Of a DNA stretch of 64,000 nucleotides, positions 52,444 to 61,204 are shown piece by piece. The stretch comes from Desulfonatronospira thiodismutans ASO3-1 (GTDB taxonomy: Bacteria; Desulfobacterota; Desulfovibrionia; Desulfovibrionales; Desulfonatronovibrionaceae), in assembly GCF_000174435.1 (NCBI RefSeq), contig NZ_ACJN02000001.1, forward strand, positions 1,229,658-1,293,657, read 5' to 3'. A program made the translations under genes and the position numbers. The notes under the pieces were generated by a model. The model searched no databases. It saw only the letters and a list, made by a program, of their open reading frames with translations, and had not been told where the DNA came from. Positions within the stretch are counted from its first letter, which is position 1, and each line of letters begins with the position of its first letter.

Positions 52444-55400
52444 ATGTCCCAAAAGACCTCCCCGCCAACGGACCAAGGCTCAATCGAGCCACCTGTCTTT
52501 GAGAATCCTCAAGGCATCCTGATGAATGCCCCTGTGTGTATTTTTACCACCACGCCTGACGGACGCTATTTATCCGTCAACAACACCCTTGCCCGGATGC
52601 ACGGCTATGATTCTCCCCGCCAGCTTATGGACTCCGTTACAGACATAGCAACCCAGATCTATGCAGACCCTGCTGATCGGGATAAACTGAAAAGTATGCT
52701 GGAACAATACGGCCAGGTCACCAACTTTGAGTGCCGGTTGCGGCACAGAAGCGGCAGAATTTTCTGGGTGTCTGAAAACATCAGTGTGATTAAGGATAAA
52801 GACGGAAATATCACTGCCTACCAGGGCTTTAATCAGGCCATCACCGAGCGCAAACAGACAGAACTGGCGCTTCATAAGAGCGAGGAACGCTTTTCACTGG
52901 CTATGCAGGCAACCAGAGACGGACTGTGGGACTGGGATGTGACCACTGGAGAGGTTTATTTCAGTCCGGGGTATGCTCGGATGTTAGGGTATGATTCCAC
53001 TGAAGTGCCTCCCCATGTACAAACATGGCTGGATCTTATTCACCCAGAAGACAAAGAGAAAGCCTACCAGGCCAATCTGGACTGCATAAACAACCTGGTG
53101 GACTCTTTTGAAGTCGAGTTTCGCATGCAGGCCAAAAATAGAGACTGGGTCTGGATTCTGGGCCGGGGCAGTGCAGTCAGAAGAGATGAGTCCGGCAAGG
53201 CCCTGCGCATGATCGGGACGCACACGGACATCACCAATCGCAAGCAGGCGGAAGAAGCAAGAATTGCAAGTGAACAGAAATTTAAAAACCTCATCGAGAA
53301 ATGTCCTGCCTCTGTTATGCTGCTTGACCATCAGGGCCGGGTAGAATTTGTTAATGACTGGCATATAGAAAAATTTGCCAACAACAAGCTGGGCAAGGAA
53401 TATTTTCTGGGCAGGTCCATACACGAGCTTCCCGGCCTGGTTAATGCCGGAGTGGATACAGAGATTTCCCGAGTTTTCCAGGGGGACGATGTTGAACTGG
53501 AAAATGTATATTTTCCCGAGTTTGCTGTGGGAGGTTCCGGATGGGTCAACATCAGAGCGGTGCCTGTTTATCAGGGGGGCCGGGTTGCAGGCGGAGTTCT
53601 GCTCCGGGAAAATATTACTGCACGAAAAAAAATGGAAACTGCTCTACAGCAAAGTCAGCAAAAGTTCAGATCGCTGGTGGAAAATACCCAGGACGTTATA
53701 TACTCTCATACACCTGAAGGGCATTTTACTTATCTTTCTCCTCAGGTATCAGATCTTTTAGGCTACGAAGTCCAGGAGCTATTAGGCAAAAACTTTCAAG
53801 ACCTTGTTCATCCCCAGGATCTGCCGGTGGTGCAGAGGGGGTTGGATAACGCTCTTAAAACCGATCAAAACCATGGCGAAGTAGAATATCGCCTGCTGCA
53901 CAAAGACGGCCATTATCGCTGGTTTCATGTACGTGTTTCTTTTCAGCGAAACTCTGAAGGAGAGATTGAGTCGGTATTGGGAGTGGCCCGGGATATTACT
54001 GAACGTAAGCAGGCAGAGGAGCTTCTGCGGGAATCAGAAGAGCGCACCCGGCATTTGAATGCAGTGCTGAAGGCCTATAACCAGGTCAATGAGGTGATTT
54101 TCAATGCCGGGGATATAACCCCTCTGCTGCAGGAGGTTTGTCAGGCTCTGATTTCCACCAGGGGATATTATAATGCCTGGATCATCCTTCTGGACAAAAA
54201 CAAAAATGTCACACATTTCGGCCAGGCAGGTCTTGATGATGAGTTCCAGGAACTTATTGACGGCTTTCAATATGGAAAGAAGCCTGCATGCGCTCTAAAC
54301 GTATCAACCTCGCCAGGCCTGCAGGTTGTCATGGATCCGGGCACTGATTGCGAGGGCTGCCCTTTGGCTGAACAATATTCAGACAGATCCGGCTTCTCTG
54401 CACGCCTGGAGGTTGAAGGGTTTGTCCTTGGGCTGATCACAGTTTCAATCCCTGCAAACCTGGCCGGAGATTTAGAGGAGCAGGATTTGTTCAACAGCCT
54501 GGCCTGGACCATAGCCCAGGGAATTCAGAGAATCCGCCTGGAAAAGATCCGCCGCAGTCAAAGAGAACGCCTGAAGAATTATGAGCGGATCATCTCCAGG
54601 ATCAATGATGGTATGGCTATAGTGGCTCCTGACTACAGGTATATAATTGTCAACGATGCTTACCAGCGGGAATTCGGCAAGCCACGTGAAGAGATTGAAG
54701 GACATACCGTGGAGGAACTGGTCGGGAAAGAAGTATTTTACAGCAAGATCAAGCCTCGTCTGGATACCGCATTCGCAGGTGAAGAGGTGGTCTCCGAGGA
54801 CAGTTTTCCGGGACTGGACGGTGTTTTGAAGTATAAGGTGATGAACTATTATCCTTTCTATGAAAAGGACGGGAGTGTCGCCGGAGTCGTGGCAACGGGT
54901 AAAGATTTTACTGAGCAGAAAAAGGCCGAGGATGCTCTCAGGGAAAGTGAGGAGCTGTTACGGACTGTCAATGAGACAGTAGGCGAGGGAATAGTTCTTA
55001 AAGATGCCTCGGACAGGTTCGTCCACTGGAATAAAACCGCTTCAGATATTTTCGGACTGGATATTGAACATGCCAGAGGTCAAACTCCAGAGGTGTTTGA
55101 TATAAAGTTCATTCACGAAGATGGAACCGAGTATGCTGGAGACGATTTCCCTTCTCAACACACATTACGCACTGGAGAACCTTGTAACAATGTAATCATG
55201 GGGATCAAGCGCAACAATCAGTCCACAACATGGCTGAAAATAAACACCCGTCCGATTTTTACGCCTGGCGAGGCAAAACCGTATCTTGTTGTCGTTTCTT
55301 TCTCGGATATCACTGAACGAAAGCATGCTGAAGAAAAACTCAAGAGCATGAATCAGCAACTTCAAAAGTCCAATGCAGAAAAGGATGAGCTTTTTTCATT

Positions 55401-56067
55401 TGTGGCCCATGATCTCAAGGCTCCCATTGCAGGGTTCTTGAGCTTAACCGAAGTACTGAACAAGTATTTCGATGATTTTTCCATGGACGAGTTAAGGGAG
55501 ATGCTCAGTGAAATGCATAAGAGTTCGGAAGGTCTGCATGCTCTCCTGGAAGACCTCCTGCAATGGGCTCGAGTCAAAAAAGGGATGCTTGTATATACAC
55601 CAGAATCAGTCTGCCTGAATGATCTTGTAACTGCCGGCATTTCTCTTGCCAGGAGTGTGGCTGACCAGAAGGATATCAATCTCTGGAATAACGTTCCCAG
55701 GGGGATGAACCTGTATGCAGATCAGAAAATGATATACTCTGTCATTCGCAATCTGCTTTTCAATGCACTCAAATTCACTTATCAGGGTGGAAACGTGTCC
55801 ATCCACGCCCATAAGCAAGGCTCCATGGTCAAGATCATGATACATGATGATGGAATGGGCATGGACCAGGACACAGCGGCCAGGGTGTTTGCCATCGATA
55901 AAAGAAAGTCTGTCAAAGGTACTGATGGTGAAAAAGGAACCGGCCTGGGCCTTGCTCTGTGCAAAGAGTTTGTGGAGCAGCACGGAGGACGGATATGGAT
56001 AGACAGCGAGCCTGGCCAGGGCACCACTGTGTATTTTACAGTGCCAGGCAACGGTGAAGTTGATTAG
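52444..56067 (+). CDS. Cytosolic multi-PAS/GAF sensor histidine kinase
   Basis: A 1207-aa kinase without membrane segments. Tandem PAS/PAC modules span about 20-140, 145-270, 275-395 and 400-530. A GAF-like domain follows (~535-710, with AYNQVNEVIFNAGDITPLLQEVCQAL and the CEGCPLAEQY cysteines), then two more PAS domains (~715-970). HisKA has His989 in FVAHDLKAPIAGF, and HATPase shows IRNLLFNALKFT, DDGMGMDQD and GTGLGLALCKEF. An AGGGAG site precedes the ATG. A receiver-domain remnant lies just downstream (56183-56338), which may mark its lost partner. Confidence 0.93.
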   Translation: MSQKTSPPTDQGSIEPPVFENPQGILMNAPVCIFTTTPDGRYLSVNNTLARMHGYDSPRQLMDSVTDIATQIYADPADRDKLKSMLEQYGQVTNFECRLRHRSGRIFWVSENISVIKDKDGNITAYQGFNQAITERKQTELALHKSEERFSLAMQATRDGLWDWDVTTGEVYFSPGYARMLGYDSTEVPPHVQTWLDLIHPEDKEKAYQANLDCINNLVDSFEVEFRMQAKNRDWVWILGRGSAVRRDESGKALRMIGTHTDITNRKQAEEARIASEQKFKNLIEKCPASVMLLDHQGRVEFVNDWHIEKFANNKLGKEYFLGRSIHELPGLVNAGVDTEISRVFQGDDVELENVYFPEFAVGGSGWVNIRAVPVYQGGRVAGGVLLRENITARKKMETALQQSQQKFRSLVENTQDVIYSHTPEGHFTYLSPQVSDLLGYEVQELLGKNFQDLVHPQDLPVVQRGLDNALKTDQNHGEVEYRLLHKDGHYRWFHVRVSFQRNSEGEIESVLGVARDITERKQAEELLRESEERTRHLNAVLKAYNQVNEVIFNAGDITPLLQEVCQALISTRGYYNAWIILLDKNKNVTHFGQAGLDDEFQELIDGFQYGKKPACALNVSTSPGLQVVMDPGTDCEGCPLAEQYSDRSGFSARLEVEGFVLGLITVSIPANLAGDLEEQDLFNSLAWTIAQGIQRIRLEKIRRSQRERLKNYERIISRINDGMAIVAPDYRYIIVNDAYQREFGKPREEIEGHTVEELVGKEVFYSKIKPRLDTAFAGEEVVSEDSFPGLDGVLKYKVMNYYPFYEKDGSVAGVVATGKDFTEQKKAEDALRESEELLRTVNETVGEGIVLKDASDRFVHWNKTASDIFGLDIEHARGQTPEVFDIKFIHEDGTEYAGDDFPSQHTLRTGEPCNNVIMGIKRNNQSTTWLKINTRPIFTPGEAKPYLVVVSFSDITERKHAEEKLKSMNQQLQKSNAEKDELFSFVAHDLKAPIAGFLSLTEVLNKYFDDFSMDELREMLSEMHKSSEGLHALLEDLLQWARVKKGMLVYTPESVCLNDLVTAGISLARSVADQKDINLWNNVPRGMNLYADQKMIYSVIRNLLFNALKFTYQGGNVSIHAHKQGSMVKIMIHDDGMGMDQDTAARVFAIDKRKSVKGTDGEKGTGLGLALCKEFVEQHGGRIWIDSEPGQGTTVYFTVPGNGEVD

Positions 56068-56182
56068 GCGGTAAGTTCTCAATAGTTCCGGGCAATGGGT
56101 CAAAACGGTTACAGTTTATGAGCAAAGTTGGTCAGAGGTCGGATATCGGAGCCCGGATGTCGGATATCGGACATCGGGCAAC

Positions 56183-56338
56183 ATTCCCACCATCGCGTTA
56201 ACCGCTCATACCCGGCCTGGTGACCGGGAGAGGTTTCTGGAGGCCGGAATGGATGGCTACATAGTCAAGCCGGTGAATCACGAGGATTTTCAGAGGGTAT
56301 TCAGTAAGTTTTTTGGAGAGAAGGAAATACAGGCCTGA
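56183..56338 (+). pseudogene. Response-regulator receiver domain, C-terminal fragment
   Basis: 51 codons reading PTIALTAHTRPGDRERFLEAGMDGYIVKPVNHEDFQRVF: the Thr/Ala of strand 4 and the conserved Lys-Pro of strand 5 in a receiver domain. The phospho-Asp half is missing. Upstream (56130-56178) lies a short CGGATATCGGA-type repeat at the break point. It belongs logically to the multi-PAS kinase. Confidence 0.75.
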
Positions 56339-56414
56339 CTTTCAACAATCCGGCTATAGGGCTGTGTAGTCCGGTATCAGATTTGAGTGACAGGGTGAAA
56401 CTTTGCAATTACTT

Positions 56415-56421
56415 GTTAGGT
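56415..56421 (+). other. 5' recombination boundary of integron-like cassette
   Basis: GTTAGGT matches the GTTRRRY core cut by integron integrases. The gene start is 21 bases further on, as in typical cassettes. Confidence 0.55.
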
Positions 56422-56441
56422 GTTAAGAGAAGGAGTTGGTC

Positions 56442-56945
56442 ATGGCTATCTCAAGAACGGTGATTACGGGTGGCAACTCTGTCTGTATCGTGCTGATGGC
56501 GTTGCTTTTCCTACAACCATTTATCGTGAATGCTGATGATTCGAAACCAATCGAGTGGCGAGAAGCCTTCGTTACTGTCGATGTGGATATTCGAGAGATT
56601 GAAGGGCATAAGGATCATGCTGTCGGGCTTATGCAACAGCGAGGTTTTGCCTTTTATGAAGATGAAGAGGTAGCAACGGTAAGTACCTGGCTTACTTTCG
56701 AGCGATCCGGTGCAAAAACGAATTACCGTGGATATGCGATTTACGCATTCCCCGACGGAGCTACCAAGATCGGCAGTTTTATCGGTACTGGAGATCCACG
56801 AGGCGAGCAAGCGGGGCAGTTCACTCTGGAGGGTGGAACGGGTCGTTACGAAGGTATCACCGGGCAAGGCAGCTTTTCGGGACAGGGGTTCCCTCCCCAT
56901 GGGGATATATACTTGGATGTCAGCGGAACCTACTCACTTCAATAG
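56442..56945 (+). CDS. Secreted beta-barrel-like protein, unknown, in integron-like cassette
   Basis: A 167-aa protein with a signal peptide (hydrophobic residues ~13-27, cleavage near VNA-DD). The mature part ends in GGTGRYEGITGQGSFSG...DVSGTYSL, which resembles allene-oxide-cyclase/dirigent-like barrels; the match is a pattern, not proof. ATG 56442 has AAGGAG 6 bases upstream. It lies between GTTAGGT (56415) and an attC-like site (56955-57014), so it appears to be a mobile gene cassette. Confidence 0.7.
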   Translation: MAISRTVITGGNSVCIVLMALLFLQPFIVNADDSKPIEWREAFVTVDVDIREIEGHKDHAVGLMQQRGFAFYEDEEVATVSTWLTFERSGAKTNYRGYAIYAFPDGATKIGSFIGTGDPRGEQAGQFTLEGGTGRYEGITGQGSFSGQGFPPHGDIYLDVSGTYSLQ

Positions 56946-56954
56946 GGCGGGATT

Positions 56955-57014
56955 GCTCAACAATTCCATCCAACCGACGTTAGTTCCTTTCGTGGCTGAA
57001 GGATAGCGTTAGCT
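56955..57014 (+). other. attC recombination site (59-base element)
   Basis: 60 bp running from GCTCAAC (R'') to GTTAGCT (R'). The left half CAACAATTCCATCCAACCG is very close to the TAACAATTC-ATCAAGCCG of classical attC sites. The right half CGTGGCTGAAGGATAGCGTTAG pairs imperfectly with it, leaving a short central loop. It starts 10 bases after the cassette gene stop. Confidence 0.7.
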
Positions 57015-57144
57015 CAGACTACGGCCATGGCATAGTCCTTTCCATTTATTCTGAAGACTGCCGGAAGAAAGCTTGAACCGGTCAATTCATGTGCTGCCTG
57101 CATCAGTCATGTCATTTGCTCCTGACACTCCCTGGCATAATGCC

Positions 57145-57180
57145 TTGACATCTATAATGGACCTCATCATAATATAATAT
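57145..57180 (+). promoter_or_regulatory. higBA promoter, possibly leaderless
   Basis: TTGACA (57145-57150), 17 bases, CATAAT (57168-57173). The toxin ATG is at 57181, with no Shine-Dalgarno sequence between. Confidence 0.55.
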
Positions 57181-57474
57181 ATGATAAGGACCTTTAAATC
57201 CGCCGACACAGAGGATATTTTTGATGGAGTGGCATCACAGGCAGCTCGAAGATGCTGTCCTCAAAACATCTGGCCGGTTACCCGCCGGAAACTGGATCAA
57301 ATCAACAGAGTTCGGGATGTCAATGAACTTAAATTGCCTCCTGGAAATCGACTGGAACGCTTGAAAGGTGATCGGGAGAATCAATACAGCATTCGCATTA
57401 ACCAACAATATCGCATTTGTTTTATATGGGAGGAAGGCGATGCCTATGAAATCGAAATCACAGATTGCCACTGA
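57181..57474 (+). CDS. higB: HigB/RelE-type toxin
   Basis: A 97-aa toxin: MIRTFKSADTEDIFDG, RRKLDQINRVRDVNELKLPPGNRLERLKGDRENQYSIRINQQYRICF and the acidic end. This is the HigB fold, a ribosome-dependent mRNA endonuclease. The toxin precedes its antitoxin and overlaps it by 35 bases. Confidence 0.93.
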   Translation: MIRTFKSADTEDIFDGVASQAARRCCPQNIWPVTRRKLDQINRVRDVNELKLPPGNRLERLKGDRENQYSIRINQQYRICFIWEEGDAYEIEITDCH

Positions 57475-57802
57475 TGCTGAGAGGCGGTTGCCAAGAAATC
57501 GTCCGCCGACACATCCAGGGGAGATGCTTTTTGAGGAATTCGTTAAGCCACTTGGGCTTACTCAAGTAGAACTGGCACGTTGTCTTGGTGTTTCTTACCC
57601 TCGTCTCAACGAAATTATCAAAGGCAAACGTTCAGTAACACCGGATACGGCATTGCGGCTTTCCCGGGTGTTGGGCATGTCCCCGGACTTTTGGCTTGGC
57701 CTGCAACAGGATTGGGACCTCTGGCATGTCATGAACAGCCCTGAAGCAGAAAATATCAATCGTCTGAAACCAATCCCCAGGAACCAACATTCTTTTGCAT
57801 AA
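57440..57802 (+). CDS. higA: HigA antitoxin
   Basis: A 120-aa XRE-type antitoxin: PPTHPGEMLFEEFVKPLGLTQVELARCLGVSYPRLNEIIKGKRSVTPDTALRL, then FWLGLQQDWDLW. ATG 57440 is chosen because GGAGG lies 7 bases before it, inside the toxin gene. It neutralises HigB and likely represses the promoter. Confidence 0.93.
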   Translation: MPMKSKSQIATDAERRLPRNRPPTHPGEMLFEEFVKPLGLTQVELARCLGVSYPRLNEIIKGKRSVTPDTALRLSRVLGMSPDFWLGLQQDWDLWHVMNSPEAENINRLKPIPRNQHSFA

Positions 57803-58160
57803 CCTTTTTCAGCATTTGCTATATGTTCAGATAACACTTGATGGCTGTAAGTAAGAATAATGTTGGCTCAGCCTGCGGCTATGATCAGGCAGTAGTCTAA
57901 TTCAATTATGTTCAAGACTGACACAACAAAGCTTGACCATTCAAGTTGGCTTAAACTTATCTAAGGGCATGAACGTAGCCTTGCACACCACAGGGTGATT
58001 TTTCAGTTTCCCAGCGCTAGAACCGACAAATAATGTGTTTACTGCCAAACCGTCCACCAACGCGTATGCAGCAGACAATCCCGTCGACAAGCAGGCTTGC
58101 CTCCGGTCTTGCTCCTGATCAGCCGCACATTATGCCAAAAATCATTGGACTTTTTTGGGC
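57803..58160. repeat. Intergenic region with degenerate spacer repeat
   Basis: 57863-57990 resembles 57008-57110 and 59848-59960: GGCTCAGCCTGCGGCT..., TCAATTATGTTCAAGACTG, AAGCTTGA and a ...TGAACGTAGCCTTG ending. No gene seen. Confidence 0.45.
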
Positions 58161-58188
58161 TTGACATTCAAATGCAAAGGTATATATT
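58161..58188 (+). promoter_or_regulatory. vapBC promoter
   Basis: TTGACA (58161-58166), 16 bases, TATATT (58183-58188), followed by the ribosome site GGAGG before VapB. Confidence 0.65.
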
Positions 58189-58220
58189 TTATGATATAGA
58201 TCGCTAATTTGGAGGATAAA

Positions 58221-58469
58221 ATGGATACTGCAAAATTATTTTTTAATGGACGAAGTCAGGCAGTTCGTTTGCCTAAGGCTTATCGATTCGAAGGAAAGGA
58301 AGTATACATTAAAAAAGTTTCTCAAGGAATTTTAATAATACCTAAAGATAAAACAGTATGGGGTGCTTGGGAAGAAAACTTAAAAAAATATGACGAACCG
58401 TTTATGACTGACAGGAATCAGTTCGATTCTCAACAGGAGAGGGATGGTTTAAATGATCTATTTGATTGA
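58221..58469 (+). CDS. vapB: VapB antitoxin
   Basis: An 82-aa SpoVT/AbrB-type antitoxin: [31 protein letters not shown] is the swapped-hairpin DNA-binding domain. The acidic tail [16 protein letters not shown] inserts into the toxin. GGAGG lies 5 bases before ATG 58221. It overlaps vapC by 17 bases. Confidence 0.93.
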   Translation: MDTAKLFFNGRSQAVRLPKAYRFEGKEVYIKKVSQGILIIPKDKTVWGAWEENLKKYDEPFMTDRNQFDSQQERDGLNDLFD

Positions 58470-58854
58470 TACCAATATTTGTATTTATTTAATGAACCAA
58501 AAACCCTCTAAAGTAATTCAAAAATTTAAAAACACAAAAGTTGGAGAGATCGGCATATCCACGATTACAGTATCCGAGTTAAATTATGGTGTTGCAAAAA
58601 GCAATTTAAAAAAACAGAATGCCCAACGACTTGAAGAATTTCTTACCCCATTTGAAATCCTGCCGTATGATGAGGCTGCATCAAAACATTACGGAATGAT
58701 TCGCAGTGAGCTTGAATCACAGGGCAAAGTTATTGGCCCTCTTGATATGCTTATTGCTGCTCATGCGCTAAGTGAAGATTTGGTGTTAATTACAAATAAT
58801 GAAAAAGAATTTCTAAGAATTAAATCATTAAAGGTTGAAAACTGGGCTAAGTAG
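58453..58854 (+). CDS. vapC: VapC toxin, PIN-domain ribonuclease
   Basis: A 133-aa toxin with the PIN acidic residues in [37 protein letters not shown] and ITNNEKEF. VapC toxins usually cut tRNA or rRNA. It uses AT-rich codons relative to the core genes, which fits recent transfer. Confidence 0.95.
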   Translation: MIYLIDTNICIYLMNQKPSKVIQKFKNTKVGEIGISTITVSELNYGVAKSNLKKQNAQRLEEFLTPFEILPYDEAASKHYGMIRSELESQGKVIGPLDMLIAAHALSEDLVLITNNEKEFLRIKSLKVENWAK

Positions 58855-58996
58855 AGGAATCGACACATAACAGAAAAATTTGAGGCTTCCCCCATTGGTT
58901 GGGAAAAAATAAGCTTGGTTAATGTGCAATCCGGCTATGCCTTAACAGTAGTCAGAAAGTGAGCTTGAAAGGAATACCATGCGAAAGGATCATTTG

Positions 58997-59347
58997 CTAG
59001 GAGGGTGGGACCACCTCAGTTTGCTGGTCATTGACCCAGGCATAGATAATGATCTTCGAAGCAGAGTCGTAGCGAAAAAAGAGGCGAAATCGCCTGCCTA
59101 TCCTGGCCCTGCACCAGTGTCTGTGATCCTCTCCCAAAGTGTTGCCCTGGCGGTACACGGGATGACCAGGATCGGCAGGTATGGTCCTTAACATCAGCCT
59201 TGATAGCGCATGATACAGCTTGACATTTGCATTGGCCAGCCAGCCTTCAGGGTCGGAAGACCTGGCGCGTTGGCAAGCTGCAGAAAGGCGTTTCAGCTGT
59301 TGGATCAGGCAGTCATGAAAGAGCAGCGTCCAGCCATGGCTCTGCAT
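58997..59347 (-). CDS. yhaV: YhaV-type toxin, C-terminally shortened
   Basis: A 116-aa protein matching YhaV in SHGWTLLFHDCLIQQLKRL, HPVYRQGNTLGEDHRHWCRARIGRRFRLFFRY and IIYAWVNDQQT. YhaV is normally ~154 aa and continues with a conserved TYG...DAY segment. Here the frame diverges after NDQQT and stops, so ~35 residues including catalytic-site elements are missing. It is probably inactive. It is coupled to the antitoxin gene upstream. Confidence 0.8.
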   Translation of the reverse strand: MQSHGWTLLFHDCLIQQLKRLSAACQRARSSDPEGWLANANVKLYHALSRLMLRTIPADPGHPVYRQGNTLGEDHRHWCRARIGRRFRLFFRYDSASKIIIYAWVNDQQTEVVPPS

Positions 59348-59661
59348 TACAGGTGCACATCTCCAGAGATTTCCTGATCATGGCCTTGATCGTATTCAAG
59401 GGCCGTGACCAGGCTTTTGACAAGATCGTCCGGGAGAACTGAAACATGGCGGCCGTGCGCGATGTCCTGTTCCAGCAGATTCAAAAAAGAGGCTACAGCC
59501 GGGTCATTGTGCTCATCTTCGGGGCTAATTACGATTTCATTGCCGCGGAGGGTGAAGGCCAGCCTGGACCCTGCATCAATATTCAGAGCCTTACGGATGG
59601 CTTTGGGCAGGGTCACCTGGCCCTTGGAAGACATGGTGGCCATTTCTCTAATTGTCGTCAT
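59347..59661 (-). CDS. prlF: PrlF antitoxin
   Basis: A 104-aa AbrB-type antitoxin: ATMSSKGQVTLPKAIRKALNIDAGSRLAFTLRGNEIVI, then DPAVASFLNLLEQDIAHGRHV, typical of PrlF/SohA. AGGAG precedes the ATG. Its stop codon touches the yhaV start. The palindrome GTAAGAATTATTCCTTAC upstream is a likely operator. Confidence 0.9.
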   Translation of the reverse strand: MTTIREMATMSSKGQVTLPKAIRKALNIDAGSRLAFTLRGNEIVISPEDEHNDPAVASFLNLLEQDIAHGRHVSVLPDDLVKSLVTALEYDQGHDQEISGDVHL

Positions 59662-59686
59662 GCTCGTTGCTCCTGTTTCCTGTAAA

Positions 59687-59704
59687 GTAAGAATTATTCC
59701 TTAC
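59687..59704 (-). promoter_or_regulatory. prlF-yhaV operator palindrome
   Basis: GTAAGAATTATTCCTTAC is nearly perfectly symmetric. On the minus strand, TTGACA lies just upstream and the -10 region overlaps the palindrome's edge. Confidence 0.55.
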
Positions 59705-60043
59705 CATGTCAATCATAAACATTCTTTCAAACGAAAATCAGCAAACAGTTTTAGTTGAAGCAGGCCATGGAGCCGCCCTGGCCAGAAAGGCCATAGAGGC
59801 AAAAAGCTGCAAACTTGCGTAAAATTGTTCTGAATATATGGGAAAACATCGGCTAAGCCTGTGTAGTACTTCTTCTCAATTATTCTGAAGACTGGCAAAG
59901 CAAGGCTTGATAATTCAGACAGGGTAGGACTTTTGTCAATGCATGCACGTAGTCTTGACCCTTGGCAAATATTTTTCAACGCTATAGCTATAGAGAACAT
60001 ATCCTTATCCCAGATTGACATGAGAGAATAATAGTAGCAAGTA

Positions 60044-60072
60044 TTGACATAGATCATACCTAAGGTTATACT
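60044..60072 (+). promoter_or_regulatory. mazEF promoter
   Basis: TTGACA (60044-60049), 17 bases, TATACT (60067-60072). A GGAGGAG site and the MazE start follow at normal distance. Confidence 0.65.
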
Positions 60073-60094
60073 TTTTTATCAGGAGGAGCAGTCA

Positions 60095-60349
60095 ATGAGG
60101 AGTGTTAAGACCGCAATATCAATCGAAAAACCATTGTTTGAGGAAATCGACAACTTAGCCGATGAAATGAACATGTCTCGGAGTCGTGTTTTTTCGCTGG
60201 CGGCAAAAGAGTTTATTCAACGTCATAAAAACAAAGATCTGCTGGATGCTATCAACTCTGCATATGGCGATGTCACAGACGAAAAAGAAGCATCTCTTAA
60301 AACTGTGATGCGTTCCAGGCATCGCAACATGGTTCGAGATCAATGGTAA
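60095..60349 (+). CDS. mazE: MazE-like antitoxin, RHH type
   Basis: An 84-aa antitoxin with the ribbon-helix-helix VKTAISIEKPLFEEIDNLADEMNMSRSRVFSLAAKEFI (residues 4-41) and a toxin-binding tail. GGAGGAG lies upstream. It overlaps the toxin gene by 7 bases. Confidence 0.88.
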   Translation: MRSVKTAISIEKPLFEEIDNLADEMNMSRSRVFSLAAKEFIQRHKNKDLLDAINSAYGDVTDEKEASLKTVMRSRHRNMVRDQW

Positions 60350-60708
60350 TTAATCAAGGCGACATATTCTGGATAGACCTTACGGAGCCTTCCGGATCCA
60401 AACCAGGATACCGACATCCTCATATCATTATTCAAAACAATCTTTTCAATCGTAGCCGTATCAATACCGTTACTGTTTGTCCTTTAACATCCAATCTTAA
60501 AAGGGCAGCTGTGCCGGGGAATGTCTTGCTGAAAAAGGGCGAAGCAAATTTACCCAAAAAAAGTGTGGTCAATATTTCTCAAATCTTCACAGTAAATAAA
60601 AGTGACCTATCAGAAAAAATCGGATCCTTAAAATTCGGACGGTTTCAAGAAGTTCTTCAAGGTATAAAGCTGATTACCGAACCAAGAGAAGTGGATGATA
60701 AGGAATAA
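60343..60708 (+). CDS. mazF: MazF/PemK toxin, mRNA interferase
   Basis: A 121-aa toxin with the MazF barrel marks INQGDIFWIDLTEPSGSKPGYRHPHIIIQNN, NTVTVCPLTSN and KKSVVNISQIFTVNKSDL. It cleaves single-stranded mRNA at short motifs. Translation is coupled to MazE. Confidence 0.94.
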   Translation: MVINQGDIFWIDLTEPSGSKPGYRHPHIIIQNNLFNRSRINTVTVCPLTSNLKRAAVPGNVLLKKGEANLPKKSVVNISQIFTVNKSDLSEKIGSLKFGRFQEVLQGIKLITEPREVDDKE

Positions 60709-61204
60709 AATTTGAAAAACCCAACCAACCGCATCAAAACGATCTCAAAAACCCATCCTAATGCTGGCATTATACAACAATTAATGACGGATCCATTGTA
60801 TACCTTGGCGGGGATATCAAGGTGTATCTGTTTAGCGCTTTTAAGGAAAGCAGGGGACAGGCACTCCGGGACCCAATAACTCTGTTCTGGAAGCCGACGA
60901 TATGGTTCGAGGAGCCACTGCGGTATTTCAGGAAGTGCTGGGCCTACAATGATCAGAAAGCCAGGGGCTGGGCAGGTGATTTGCCGGGTTGGGCGAGGTT
61001 TTGCCTGGTGAAGAGACAGGTGACAGGAATCCCCTGTGAAGTCCCTCAGTTAAACAAAAGAGGGTTTAACCGGGTAAAATTCGGGAATTCCAAGGAGTTG
61101 TTTCATCACGCCACAGGCGTGACAGGCAGTAAAAACAAAAAGTTGTAGAATTGGTTTGTTCCTGAATTCTTCATTTCCTGACTTTTTGCAGGTGCATTAT
61201 CCTT
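60709..61204. other. Intergenic region with truncated mobile repeat and unidentified remnant
   Basis: 60822-60882 is half of the 151-bp element seen at 49044, ending in its central hairpin. An open frame after it (WFEEPLRYFRKCWAYNDQK) does not match a family I know and has no start of its own. A CACGCCACAGGCGTG palindrome lies at ~61109-61123. Confidence 0.5.

Noticed and set aside
57008-59960. attC sites between all the TA modules, i.e. a chromosomal integron
   Set aside because: Only 56955-57014 has the R''/R' boxes and paired arms. The other spacers share a repeat that lacks GTTRRRY and attC pairing.
60822-61148. A 108-codon gene after mazF
   Set aside because: Its start lies in a truncated mobile repeat, its end in palindromes, and no family or ribosome site is recognisable. 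It may contain a remnant.
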